The notes: a model not told the origin generated them from the sequence alone. Positions 15,464-24,186 are shown, counted from the first letter of the stretch. The stretch is 64,000 bases of DNA from Kribbella monticola (GCF_003261635.1 NZ_QFXK01000030.1:372001-436000); one strand, 5' to 3'. Numbers and translations: made by a program.

Positions 15464-17823
15464 CGAACATCGCCTGCACCCAGCCGGGCTGTACCGGCTC
15501 GATCGTGGACGGCTACTGCGACGTCTGCGGTTCACCCGCCGCAGCGGCTCCAGCCAGTGCGCCCAGTGCGCCCAGCGCGGTCAGTGCGGTCAGTGCTCCA
15601 GCCAGTGGCGCATGTGCTCAGCCAGGCTGCTCCGGCACGATCGTCGATGGCTACTGCGATGTCTGCGGCACTCCTGGAGGAGCCGCTGCTGCACCGGCGC
15701 ACGAGCCGATCAGCTCCCCGTCGACCGTCTCACGCGCCTCCAACCGGCTGGCCTCCACCCCACTCGGCTCTGCCCGCGCGACTCAGGCCGGCTCGAAGCT
15801 GACCCGCCGCCTCGGTACGTCGTCCACCCGGCTGCGCGGTGCTCGGCTGGGTGCCGGTCTGACCCATGTGCCGCCGATCCCGCCGATCGACGCGAGCAAG
15901 GCGATCCTGAAGAACCCGATGGTCCCCGAAGACCGCCGCAACTGCCCGAAGTGCGGCAACCCGGTCGGCCGGTCCCGCGGCGATCAGCCGGGACGCACCG
16001 AGGGCTTCTGCCCGAAGTGCCGCAGTCCGTTCTCCTTCTCGCCCAAGCTGAAGGAAGGCGACCTGGTCGGCGGTCAGTACGAGGTGGCCGGCGCGCTGGC
16101 GCACGGCGGCTTCGGCTGGATCTATCTGGCCCGTGACCTCAACGTCCAGAAGCGCTGGGTCGTGCTCAAGGGCCTGCTGAACTCCGAGGACCCCGACGCC
16201 GTCGCGGCCGCGATCGCCGAGCAGCAGTTCCTGGCCCGGGTCGAGCACCCGCTGATCGTGGAGATCTACAACTTCGTCAGCCACGACGGCGCCGGCTACA
16301 TCGTGATGGAGTACGTCGGCGGCACATCGCTGAAAACCCTGCTCAAGCAGCGGATGGAGGCCAACGGCGGCCGGTACAACGCGCTGCCGATCGACCAGGC
16401 GATCGCCTACATGCTGGAGATCCTGCCCGCGTTCTCCTACCTGCACGACCTCGGCCTGGTGTACTGCGACTTCAAGCCGGACAACATCATCCAGGTCGGC
16501 GACGCGGTGAAGCTGATCGACCTCGGCGGCGTACGCCGTATCGACGACGCCGACTCGGCCATCTACGGCACGGTCGGCTACCAGGCGCCGGAGGTGCCCG
16601 AGGTCGGTACGTCGGTCGCCTCGGACATCTTCACGCTCGGCCGCACGCTGACCGTGCTGGCGATGGAGTTCCGCGGCTACCAGTCGACGTACCTGTCCTC
16701 GCTGCCGCCGGTGGCCGACGTCCCGCTCTTCCAGCAGCACGACTCGGTGTACCGCCTGCTGCTGAAGGCGTGCGCGAAGGACCCGGCCGACCGCTTCGTG
16801 TCCGCGGACGAGTTCCGGGTCCAGCTGCTCGGCGTACTGCGTGAGGTGGTCGCCTCGCAGCAGAAGAGTGGAGCAGCACAGCACTCCGCGTCGTCACTGC
16901 TGTTCGGGAGCCCCGGTGACTTGGCCGGCGGGCTGGGTGAGGCCGCTCCCCCTTGGCAGCGGCTGCCTTCGCTGTTGCCGGACGAGACCGACAAGCAGGC
17001 CGGCTGGTTGAAGACGGTGAGCGTGCCGGACCCGGCCGCACGACTGGAGCTGCTGGTCAACGCACCCGAGCAGTCGCCGCAGGTGCTGCTGGAGGTCGCC
17101 CTGGCGGCGCTGGAGTCCGGGCAGTACGACATGGTCGACACCGCGGTGTCGGACCTGCTCGCGGAGGACCCGTGGGAGTGGCGCGCGGTCTGGATGTCCG
17201 GACTCGTCGCGCTGGCCCGTGGAGACAACGCTGCTGCCCAGTCCGCGTTCAACGCTGTCTACGGTCAGGTTCCCGGTGAGCTGGCACCGAAGCTCGCGCT
17301 GGCCCTGTCCTGCGAGCTCAGTGGCGAGTACGACGTAGCCGAGGGGCTCTACATCACCTGTGCCCGGACCGACGCCAACTACATCGCACCGTCCGCGTTC
17401 GGCCTGGCCGCGATCCGCTCAGCCCGCGGTGACCTGGACGGCGCCATCGCGGCAGTCGACCTGGTACCCCCGACCAGCGGCGCGTACATCCGGGCTCGTC
17501 GCCAGCGAGCTGGTCTACTGGCAGGATCAGGACGTGGACTCCCCGCCCTCGCGGAGGCCATGGGCAGTATCGAGTCGCTGACGATCGACCCGGCCGACCG
17601 GGCCCAGTTGTCGGCGAACGTGTTCCGGACCGCGCTGGACGAGGTCCTCGGCAACGGCCCGCAGCCCGGCGTACACATCGCCGGACGGGCCGCCACCGAA
17701 CCGGAACTGCGGGACGGCTTGGAGGCGGCCTACCGTGAGCTGGCCGGGCAAGCGCCCAGCCGGGAGGAACGGATCGCCCTGGTCGACCAGGCCAACGAGG
17801 TTCGAGGATGGACACTGCGATGA
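15460..17823 (+). CDS. pknG: serine/threonine protein kinase PknG
   Basis: 787 residues. Order: two N-terminal zinc-ribbon-like repeats (each ending GYCDVCG, within residues 1-70), a disordered linker, a rubredoxin-like domain with C162/C165 and C184/C187, a kinase domain from about 205, and a C-terminal TPR region from about 510. Kinase motifs: glycine loop GALAHGGFGWIY, lysine K237 in VLK, catalytic D337 in YCDFKPDN, and D354 in LIDLGG (DLG instead of DFG). The rubredoxin module, DLG and TPR tail are hallmarks of PknG, which in mycobacteria phosphorylates the FHA protein GarA to control 2-oxoglutarate/glutamate metabolism. The two extra N-terminal ribbons make it longer than the 750-residue M. 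tuberculosis protein. Confidence 0.95.
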   Translation: MTNIACTQPGCTGSIVDGYCDVCGSPAAAAPASAPSAPSAVSAVSAPASGACAQPGCSGTIVDGYCDVCGTPGGAAAAPAHEPISSPSTVSRASNRLASTPLGSARATQAGSKLTRRLGTSSTRLRGARLGAGLTHVPPIPPIDASKAILKNPMVPEDRRNCPKCGNPVGRSRGDQPGRTEGFCPKCRSPFSFSPKLKEGDLVGGQYEVAGALAHGGFGWIYLARDLNVQKRWVVLKGLLNSEDPDAVAAAIAEQQFLARVEHPLIVEIYNFVSHDGAGYIVMEYVGGTSLKTLLKQRMEANGGRYNALPIDQAIAYMLEILPAFSYLHDLGLVYCDFKPDNIIQVGDAVKLIDLGGVRRIDDADSAIYGTVGYQAPEVPEVGTSVASDIFTLGRTLTVLAMEFRGYQSTYLSSLPPVADVPLFQQHDSVYRLLLKACAKDPADRFVSADEFRVQLLGVLREVVASQQKSGAAQHSASSLLFGSPGDLAGGLGEAAPPWQRLPSLLPDETDKQAGWLKTVSVPDPAARLELLVNAPEQSPQVLLEVALAALESGQYDMVDTAVSDLLAEDPWEWRAVWMSGLVALARGDNAAAQSAFNAVYGQVPGELAPKLALALSCELSGEYDVAEGLYITCARTDANYIAPSAFGLAAIRSARGDLDGAIAAVDLVPPTSGAYIRARRQRAGLLAGSGRGLPALAEAMGSIESLTIDPADRAQLSANVFRTALDEVLGNGPQPGVHIAGRAATEPELRDGLEAAYRELAGQAPSREERIALVDQANEVRGWTLR

Positions 17824-18893
17824 CTTCGACGACCGGCACGACGAGTACGACCTGCCCGAGCTGTGGCGGGCCGATCGGCGCCGCCGACCGCTACTGCGAG
17901 GCCTGCGGGGCCGAGCTGTCGCCTGCTGCCACTCCGGCGACGGCCGCGATCGACACCGACACCGAGCCGACGGTGGAGCTCAACCCTTCCGCGGCACGCT
18001 CGGCGGAGGCTGCGCCCGGGCCCTGCCGGTCCTGTGGCGGCGTGGTCGGCGACGACGGCTACTGCCAGACCTGTGGGACCAAGGCAGCCAAGCCGCGCGA
18101 CCACTTCAGCGAGCAGCCGGCGCCGTGGGTCGCGGCCGTCTGCGATCGCGGTATCCGGCACAGCCGCAACGAGGACGCCGTGGCCGTCTCCGCCGACGCG
18201 GAGCCGGGTAGCAGGGCACAGCTCGTCGTCTGCGATGGCGTGAGCTCCTCGCTGGACTCCGACGTGGCCAGCCTCGCCGCAGCGCGTGCCGCTCGCGAAG
18301 TACTGGCTGCTGGTCACGCGCAAGGGATGGGCACCGAGTCGTCGCGGAACAGTGCAGTGGTGGCTCGCTTGAAGGCAGCTGCCGACGCCGCGAACGACGC
18401 AGTACTGGCGAACACCAGTCCGGATAGCCCAAATCCGGCTTCCTGCACGTTTGTCGCCGTCGTAGTCGAGGGCGACCTGCTCGTGGCCGGCGTGGTCGGC
18501 GACAGCCGGGCGTACTGGTTCCCGGACAGCGCAGAGCCAGTCGGGCTCACGGTGGACGACTCCTGGGCCGCCGAGCTCATCGCCACCGGCGTACCGCGGC
18601 AGCAAGCCGAGACCGGTCCGCAGGCCCACGCCATCACCCGCTGGCTCGGCAAGGACGCACCGGACCACACTCCCCGCACCACCACCGTCAAGGTCGACGG
18701 GCCGGGATGGCTCGTGGTCTGCTCCGACGGCCTGTGGAACTACTGCTCCGAGGCGGCACCACTGGCCGACCTCGTACGTCAGACCGCTGCGGCCAACCGT
18801 GGCGAGCCTCTGGCCACCGCGTCCGCATTGGTCGACTGGGCGAACGCCCAGGGCGGCCAGGACAACATCACCGTCGCACTGGCTCGTCTGTGA
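17808..18893 (+). CDS. PP2C-type protein phosphatase with two N-terminal zinc ribbons
   Basis: 361 residues from the ATG at 17808 (GAGG seven bases upstream); an ATG at 17820 would overlap the pknG stop as ATGA and is an equal alternative. Two zinc ribbons (TCPSCGG...YCEACG and PCRSCGG...YCQTCG) fill the first 95 residues, then a full PP2C domain: RHSRNEDAVAV, LVVCDGVSSSLDS, VVGDSRAYW, LVVCSDGLWNY and GGQDNITVAL, with all metal-binding aspartates. It should remove phosphate from Ser/Thr and is the natural antagonist of PknG, whose gene it overlaps. Confidence 0.93.
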   Translation: MDTAMTSTTGTTSTTCPSCGGPIGAADRYCEACGAELSPAATPATAAIDTDTEPTVELNPSAARSAEAAPGPCRSCGGVVGDDGYCQTCGTKAAKPRDHFSEQPAPWVAAVCDRGIRHSRNEDAVAVSADAEPGSRAQLVVCDGVSSSLDSDVASLAAARAAREVLAAGHAQGMGTESSRNSAVVARLKAAADAANDAVLANTSPDSPNPASCTFVAVVVEGDLLVAGVVGDSRAYWFPDSAEPVGLTVDDSWAAELIATGVPRQQAETGPQAHAITRWLGKDAPDHTPRTTTVKVDGPGWLVVCSDGLWNYCSEAAPLADLVRQTAAANRGEPLATASALVDWANAQGGQDNITVALARL

Positions 18894-18926
18894 TCGCCCG
18901 TCAGCTTTGTAGAAAGGACGCCTGAG

Positions 18927-20204
18927 ATGGCCGAGTTCTCCGCCACCGTGTACCAGAACGAGTTCCTGCCCGACGGCGGCACCGACGTGCACGCGATCGT
19001 CACGGTGTCCTGTACCGGCGCGGGTGCGGCCGGCCAGTCCGGCAGCGGTGACGCCGGCGAGATCATCATCGTCGACACGTCCGGTTCGATGGGCGCCGAG
19101 GGCATCCGGGCCGCGGCGTACGCCGCCCAGACCGCGCTCGACCAGATCCTCGACGGCGTCTGGTTCGCCGTCATCTCCGGCAACGACCGGGCCCAGCTCG
19201 CCTTCCCGCCGTCACCCGAGCCGGTGATGGTGAGGATGGACCAGTTCACCCGGCAGGCCGCCAAGGACGCCGTCGCCCGCTTCTACGCCGACGGCGGTAC
19301 GGCGATGGGCACCTGGCTGCGGCTCGCCGCCCGGGTCTTCGCGACCGTGCCGTCGCTGACGCAGAAGCACGCGATCCTGCTCACCGACGGCGAGAACCAG
19401 CACGAGACGCCCGAGGTGCTGTCCGCGACGATCGAGGCCGTCACCGGTCAGTTCCAGTGCGACTGCCGCGGTGTCGGCGTCAACTGGCAGGTCGCCGAGG
19501 TACGCCGGATCGCGACCGCGCTGCTCGGCACGGTCGACATCATCCCCGCGCCGGACCAACTCGCCGCGGAGTTCTCCAAGCTGATCAAGCAGGCGATGAG
19601 CAAGGGTGTCGCCGGCGCCGACATGCGGGTCTGGGCTCCGCAGGGCGCACAGGTGCTGTTCGTGCGCCAAGTCGCTCCGACGGTCGACGATCTGACCTCC
19701 CGGCGTACGGAGGTGAACGCGCTGACCAGTGCGTACCCGACCGGCTCCTGGGGTGACGAGTCGCGCGACTACCACGTTGCGATTCGCCTTGCTGCCAAGG
19801 GAATCGGGCAGGAGCAGCTCGCCGCCCGGGTTCAGCTCGCGGTCGGCGACCAGGTCGTCGCGCAGGGCCTGGTGAAAGCACTGTGGTCCAACGACGAGGC
19901 GCTCACCACCCGGATCAGCCCGGAGGTCGCGCACTACACCGGCCAGACGGAGTTGGCCGACGCGATCCAGGAAGGCCTGGCCGCGAAGGCCGCCGGTGAC
20001 ACCGAGACCGCGACCACCAAGCTCGGCCGCGCGGTCCAGCTCGCCGCCCAGACCGGCAACGAGGAAGCCACCTCGCGGCTGCGCAAGGTGGTCGAGATCG
20101 ACGATCAGGACACCGGCACCGTGCGACTCAAGCGCAGCGTCGAGAAAGCGGACGAGATGGCACTCGACACCGCGTCCACCAAGACCACCAGGGTGAAGAA
20201 ATGA
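18927..20204 (+). CDS. von Willebrand factor A domain protein (TerY-like)
   Basis: 425 residues. The N-terminal half is a VWA domain with an intact MIDAS: DTSGSMG, the threonine loop ADGGTAMGT, and LLTDGEN. The C-terminal half has a beta-rich segment and then a helical tail with LADAIQEGLAAKAAGDTETATTKLGRAVQLA, which looks like one TPR-like hairpin. VWA proteins bind a partner through a divalent cation. VWA plus PP2C plus kinase is the set of the described TerY-phosphorylation triads. An AAAGGA ribosome site precedes the ATG; the FHA gene overlaps its stop. Confidence 0.9.
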   Translation: MAEFSATVYQNEFLPDGGTDVHAIVTVSCTGAGAAGQSGSGDAGEIIIVDTSGSMGAEGIRAAAYAAQTALDQILDGVWFAVISGNDRAQLAFPPSPEPVMVRMDQFTRQAAKDAVARFYADGGTAMGTWLRLAARVFATVPSLTQKHAILLTDGENQHETPEVLSATIEAVTGQFQCDCRGVGVNWQVAEVRRIATALLGTVDIIPAPDQLAAEFSKLIKQAMSKGVAGADMRVWAPQGAQVLFVRQVAPTVDDLTSRRTEVNALTSAYPTGSWGDESRDYHVAIRLAAKGIGQEQLAARVQLAVGDQVVAQGLVKALWSNDEALTTRISPEVAHYTGQTELADAIQEGLAAKAAGDTETATTKLGRAVQLAAQTGNEEATSRLRKVVEIDDQDTGTVRLKRSVEKADEMALDTASTKTTRVKK

Positions 20205-20911
20205 GCTCAGTCACCTGTCCGAGCGGACACCCGTCCGTCTCCACCGACTACTGCGACGTCTGCGGACTCCCGATCGGCGCCGCGGCCACCCCGGCTGCAG
20301 CGTCCGTCCCGGCGCCCGCAGTGGCGGCACCGGCGGCGACGACCCAGGCGTGCCCCAACTGCTCCGAGCCGGCTGCCGCAGACGCCTTGTTCTGCGAGAA
20401 CTGTGGCTACGACTTCACCACCGGCACGATGCCGCGCCCGGCCTCGCCACTCGACCTCGGTACGCCGCCGCCAGTGCCACCCGCGCCGCAAGAGGTAGCT
20501 GACTGGGTCGTCGAACGCTGGGTCGACCCCGACTGGTACGCCGTACAGCAGAGCGACGACCCCTGCCCCTCCCCCGGGCTGCCGGTGGTCATCCCGATCA
20601 CGGCCAAGAGCGTGCTGGTCGGCAGGCCGTCGAAGAGCCGCGGGATCACCCCCGAGATCGACTGCGGCGACGACACCGGCGTGAGCCGCCGCCAGGCCCA
20701 GCTCACCACCGACGGCCAGCGCTGGTGGGTCGAGGACCTCCAGTCCTCCAACGGCACCTTCGTCGGCCAAGCCTCCGACCCCCTCCCCGAAGACCCGATC
20801 CCCCCAGGCCAACGCCACGAACTAACCGGCGACGACCGCGTCTACGTAGGCGCCTGGACCCGCCTGGTACTCCGCAAGGCAACCCCCGAAGAACAAGCCG
20901 GCCAGGCCTGA
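20201..20911 (+). CDS. FHA-domain protein with two N-terminal zinc ribbons
   Basis: 236 residues. Residues 1-75 contain two zinc-ribbon-like motifs (CPSGH...YCDVCG and ACPNCS...FCENCG), followed by a Pro-rich linker and a C-terminal FHA domain with VLVGRPS, GVSRRQAQL (the phosphothreonine-binding Ser/Arg region) and LQSSNGTFV. FHA domains read phosphothreonine, so it is the likely read-out for the PknG/PP2C pair. Unlike GarA/OdhI, I see no N-terminal ETT phosphorylation motif. Its zinc ribbons resemble those of PknG and the PP2C protein in the same operon. Confidence 0.92.
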   Translation: MSSVTCPSGHPSVSTDYCDVCGLPIGAAATPAAASVPAPAVAAPAATTQACPNCSEPAAADALFCENCGYDFTTGTMPRPASPLDLGTPPPVPPAPQEVADWVVERWVDPDWYAVQQSDDPCPSPGLPVVIPITAKSVLVGRPSKSRGITPEIDCGDDTGVSRRQAQLTTDGQRWWVEDLQSSNGTFVGQASDPLPEDPIPPGQRHELTGDDRVYVGAWTRLVLRKATPEEQAGQA

Positions 20912-20918
20912 ACCACCC

Positions 20919-20977
20919 AACAGACAAAACAACGAAATACAAAACAAAAGACAAAAGAAAGGACAAAAAAGTAGAGA
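20919..20977 (+). other. A-rich tract directly after the FHA gene stop
   Basis: About 60 bases of mostly adenine with interspersed C and G (runs such as AAAAACAAAAGAC-like blocks) start just after the stop codon in a window that is otherwise about 70% G+C. There is no hairpin, so it is not an intrinsic terminator. A similar sense-strand A-rich tract follows the S9 peptidase gene. Confidence 0.6.
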
Positions 20978-21049
20978 GGCGGGGCGCGTGGCGGGCATTG
21001 CCTGCTGGCCCTGCCTCAGCCAGGGTTACGGCCTGCTCGCGCGATTCCG

Positions 21050-21304
21050 CTGCTGAACAAGGCCCTGTCGCGGTACGACGACACGCACGCCCGTGACAAG
21101 GCCCTCTACAGCACCTGGCTTGCCCATGCACTGATGGATGCCGACGATCCTGAGCAGGCGGCATACATCACTGAGCACGCTATCGACCTCGCCTCGGGTG
21201 TCGGTTCGGTTCGACCCGGCGAGCGCCTGCGGGGTGTTCTCAGTCGTCTGTCCCATTTCGGGGGCCCTGAGGTCGCGGCTGTGCTCGAGCGGGCTCGCGG
21301 CTAA
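21050..21304 (+). pseudogene. C-terminal remnant of an XRE-type regulator (TPR-like tail)
   Basis: The + frame ending at TAA 21302-21304 reads LLNKALSRYDDTHARDKAL, then YSTWLAHALMDADDPEQAA and further helical sequence to the stop. This strongly resembles the TPR-like C-terminal tail of actinobacterial helix-turn-helix regulators (the DxxHxRDxALY...AHAL element). No start codon, DNA-binding domain or upstream homologous sequence is present; the frame is closed by a stop at 20972 in the A-rich tract. It appears to be a decayed gene fragment. Confidence 0.55.
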
Positions 21305-21621
21305 TTCTTCGTCGTCCGATCGAGCCAGTCCAGATAGCCGGCTGAGCCTGCGGTGATCGGCGTAGCGCTCACTTCGGGATTGCCCCACGAGTGGTTCTGC
21401 AACAAATAGGCCTCGAGCTCGGCATAACAATGCTCGGTCGTCTTCAAGACCACCTGCCACTCCTCACCCTCGCCGTACTGGCCTTCATGCCAAAAGACCG
21501 AGACGACCGGCCCCACGACCTGGGCTCCTGCTGCAAGCCCGGCGCTGACCGCCGAACCCGCGAGCCGTACCGCTTCTTCACGGGTCGCCGTCGCTGTCGA
21601 GACCTGTAGGTAGCCAGACAT
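21301..21621 (-). CDS. cutA: CutA divalent-cation tolerance protein
   Basis: 106 residues, the normal CutA size. It has the CutA order: VSTATATREEAVRLAGSAV, then GPVVSVFWHEGQYGEGEEWQVVLKTTEHCYAELEAYL, then NHSWGNPEVSATPI. CutA forms a trimer and is associated with copper and divalent-metal tolerance; its exact role is unsettled. It converges on the regulator remnant at 21302 with overlapping stops. Confidence 0.9.
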   Translation of the reverse strand: MSGYLQVSTATATREEAVRLAGSAVSAGLAAGAQVVGPVVSVFWHEGQYGEGEEWQVVLKTTEHCYAELEAYLLQNHSWGNPEVSATPITAGSAGYLDWLDRTTKN

Positions 21622-21670
21622 GCCGCGAGTCTAGGTCGTCCCGCGCGATCCATCCGGGGCGATGCCGCTC

Positions 21671-21735
21671 TCCTTATCTTTCTTTCTTATCTTTCCGTTT
21701 TTGTTTTCTTGTTCCTTGAAGCCTTGTCCCTTGTT
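21671..21735 (-). other. A-rich tract (on the - strand) after the S9 peptidase stop
   Basis: On the + strand this is a T/C-rich run; read in the direction of the peptidase gene it is an A-rich stretch beginning about 13 bases after the stop codon, with no hairpin. It mirrors the tract behind the FHA gene at 20919-20977. No gene lies between 21622 and 21747. Confidence 0.55.
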
Positions 21736-21747
21736 TGAACCACAGGC

Positions 21748-23700
21748 TCAGAGCAGGGGTGGCTTGATCCACTCCTGCTTGTCGAGGTGTTTGGCTAGCC
21801 AGGACCAGACTGTTTGGTGCCAGATTCGGGCGTTGCCGGGTTTCAGGATCCAGTGGGCTTCGTCGGGGAAGGAGAGGTAGGCCGACTCGACGCCGGACAG
21901 CTGGAGGTCCGTGAACATGTGCAGGGTCTGGTTGATCGGTACGCGTTGGTCGAGGGTGCCGTGGATGATCAGGGTGGGCGTGGTGATCCGGTCGAGGAAG
22001 CGGCGGGGTGAGCGTTCGGCGTACCGGTCCGGGAAGTCCTCCTGCGGGCCCCATTCCGCGCGGAAGTAGCCGGGCATGTCGCTGGTGGCCCAGAAGTTCT
22101 CCGTGTTCCACTTGCCCGCCATGGTGATCAGGCACTTGAAGCGGTCGGTCTGGCCGGCGATCCAGTTCACCATGTAGCCGCCGAAAGACGCGCCCATCGC
22201 GGCGGTGCGATCAGCGTCGATGTCGGGCCGCGCGACGATGGCGTCGGTGATCTCCATCAGGTCCTCGTAGACCAAGGCGGCCCAGCGATCCCAGGCCCGC
22301 TTGAGCATCTGCGCGCCGTACCCGAGTGAGAGGGCAGGATCAGGCATCAGTACGGCGTACCCCTTGGTCGCCATCAACCAGGGGTTCCATCGCCAGCTCC
22401 AGCCGGCCCAGGAACTCAGCGGGCCGCCGTGGATCCAGAGCAGCAGTGGAGCCGGTTCGGCCGGGGACGCGTTGCGCGGCAGGATCAGCCAGGCTTCGAT
22501 AGTGGTCCCGTCGGCCGCGGTGGTCTCGACTCGCTCAAGGGTGCCCGGCAGCTCTGCCTCAGGCGCAGGAAGCAACCGAGTGACAGCACCGGAAGCCAGG
22601 TCGATCCGGACCGGATGCGGCGGCGCATCGGTCGCGGCCCGGATGGCGAACAGCGATGCGTTGTCCGGCGAGACCTGTACTGCGCTGAACGTGCCCTCGG
22701 TGGTCACCCGGCTGACCTCGCCGGTGGCGATGTCGGCCCGGAACAGCGAGCGGTGACCGTGATCGAAGGCGATGAAGAACACGCTTCGATCGTCGGCACT
22801 GAAGGCGGGCGCCTCCGGCCAGCCGTCGGGATCGGTGACCAGGTCGCGGGTCTCGCCGGTCTCCAACTCGGCCACCAGCAGCGAGACCACCGACGGCTTG
22901 TCGTGCGTCTGGTCGACCCAGCGGGTGAAGGCGACGAAGCGGCCGTCGTGGGAGACGGCCGGTTCGTAGAAGCCGGCGTTCTCGGCGTCGGCGAGCGTAC
23001 GCCGCTCGCCCGTCTCGGTGTCGATGGCGACCAGCACCGGCCGTGGCCAGCCGACCCGGTCGACCTGCCACTTCGCGATCACGCTCTTGCCGTCCGGTGT
23101 CACGGTGAACTCGGCATCGTCGAGTGCTCTTCCGGGAGCCGGCGTCAGATCCTTCTCGCCGCCTTCGCCGACGACCTGCAGGCGGGTCTCGTCCGGGCCG
23201 AGTTCGCTGTCCCAGAACCGAACCGGCGAGGTGGTGTGCAGGATCGCGCTGACCCCGGCGTCCTTGCGGGCCTTGCGAAGTTCCTTGTCCTCAGCGGCAT
23301 CCTTGGCGCCGGGCATAACGCTCGTGGTGACCACGGCGGTCCCCGCGTCGGCTGCCACTCGGATCGCCGAGATGCCACCCGGCGTACTGGCCACCTTCGT
23401 CGCTTCACCGCTGACCGGGAGCCGCCACAGGGCAGGGCCGTCGTCGCTCGAGCGACTGGAGACGAACAGGAGTGAGCCGTCCGGCTCGAACACCGGCTGG
23501 CTCTCACCCTCCGCCGAATGCGTCAAGCGGCGCGGCTCGGCGCTGCCGTTGGGGTCGAGCTCCCAGATGGCACTGACCAGCTTGTTCGCGTCTTTGTCGT
23601 ACTCCGCGATCGCCGCCACCAGGCGGCTTCCGTCGGGTGAGAGGGCGAGGCTGTTGACGCGCGGTACAGCCAGAAAGTCGTCGAACGTCGAGTAGTCCAC
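21748..23700 (-). CDS. S9-family serine peptidase (prolyl oligopeptidase/acylaminoacyl peptidase type)
   Basis: 650 residues, no signal peptide, so cytoplasmic. Residues 1-390 form a seven-bladed beta-propeller with PDG-type repeats (LSPDGSRLV, FEPDGSLLF, VTPDGKSVI, FSADDRSVF); residues 400-650 form the alpha/beta hydrolase domain. The catalytic triad is visible: Ser in GASFGG, Asp in HGTLDQRVP and His in PDEAHWI. The propeller limits access to short peptides. The gene stands alone; a membrane protein gene lies 28 bases upstream on the same strand and may be co-transcribed. Confidence 0.93.
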   Translation of the reverse strand: MDYSTFDDFLAVPRVNSLALSPDGSRLVAAIAEYDKDANKLVSAIWELDPNGSAEPRRLTHSAEGESQPVFEPDGSLLFVSSRSSDDGPALWRLPVSGEATKVASTPGGISAIRVAADAGTAVVTTSVMPGAKDAAEDKELRKARKDAGVSAILHTTSPVRFWDSELGPDETRLQVVGEGGEKDLTPAPGRALDDAEFTVTPDGKSVIAKWQVDRVGWPRPVLVAIDTETGERRTLADAENAGFYEPAVSHDGRFVAFTRWVDQTHDKPSVVSLLVAELETGETRDLVTDPDGWPEAPAFSADDRSVFFIAFDHGHRSLFRADIATGEVSRVTTEGTFSAVQVSPDNASLFAIRAATDAPPHPVRIDLASGAVTRLLPAPEAELPGTLERVETTAADGTTIEAWLILPRNASPAEPAPLLLWIHGGPLSSWAGWSWRWNPWLMATKGYAVLMPDPALSLGYGAQMLKRAWDRWAALVYEDLMEITDAIVARPDIDADRTAAMGASFGGYMVNWIAGQTDRFKCLITMAGKWNTENFWATSDMPGYFRAEWGPQEDFPDRYAERSPRRFLDRITTPTLIIHGTLDQRVPINQTLHMFTDLQLSGVESAYLSFPDEAHWILKPGNARIWHQTVWSWLAKHLDKQEWIKPPLL

Positions 23701-23728
23701 AGCCGACGGTAACTCGCGGCAAGTTCAG

Positions 23729-24169
23729 CTACTGGCTCGTCCAGGCAGCCGCCGGGCGAAAACAGAGCCACTCGACCAGGATCGAGCCGACCACGAGCGG
23801 AACGGCCCAGCTCCACGGGTGGTCCGGCACGTTGATCACCAGGAACGCTGTCCACAAGGCGATCCAGCCGCCGCCGTACCCGCGCAGCACACCTCGGTAC
23901 CAGAGGCCGCCCGCTTCCTCGGCCGCCCGCTGACCGAAGTACACGAAGAGGTACGTCGCGACGGCGATCGGCCAGAACACCCAGAGCTTGGCCCAGTCGT
24001 AGGGCACCATCACCAGCGCCGACAGGCAGACCAGCGCGACGGCCCAGTGGTAGCTCTCGCCGGCCCAGTTGAGCCGGCGAAGACGGAGGGTGAAGACGAT
24101 GGCCAGTGGTCCGAACAGGAGCGCGACGACTCCGGCGACCACGTGCAGGATCAGCGCGATATCACGCAT
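23729..24169 (-). CDS. small integral membrane protein (about four TM helices)
   Basis: 146 residues from the ATG at 24169, which has GGGGAG eight bases upstream. A GTG at 24199 is in frame but is buried in a perfect hairpin (24187-24204). Four to five hydrophobic segments alternate with short loops. A histidine in the first helix (ALILHVVAGV) and another near YHWAV recall heme-binding membrane families, but I cannot assign one. It precedes the S9 peptidase on the same strand. Confidence 0.75.
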   Translation of the reverse strand: MRDIALILHVVAGVVALLFGPLAIVFTLRLRRLNWAGESYHWAVALVCLSALVMVPYDWAKLWVFWPIAVATYLFVYFGQRAAEEAGGLWYRGVLRGYGGGWIALWTAFLVINVPDHPWSWAVPLVVGSILVEWLCFRPAAAWTSQ

Positions 24170-24186
24170 CGCAGCGGCTCCCCTGA

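Noticed and set aside
20990..21040. CCCTG/CAGGG hairpin after the FHA gene as a terminator
   Set aside because: Only a five-base-pair stem with no T run.
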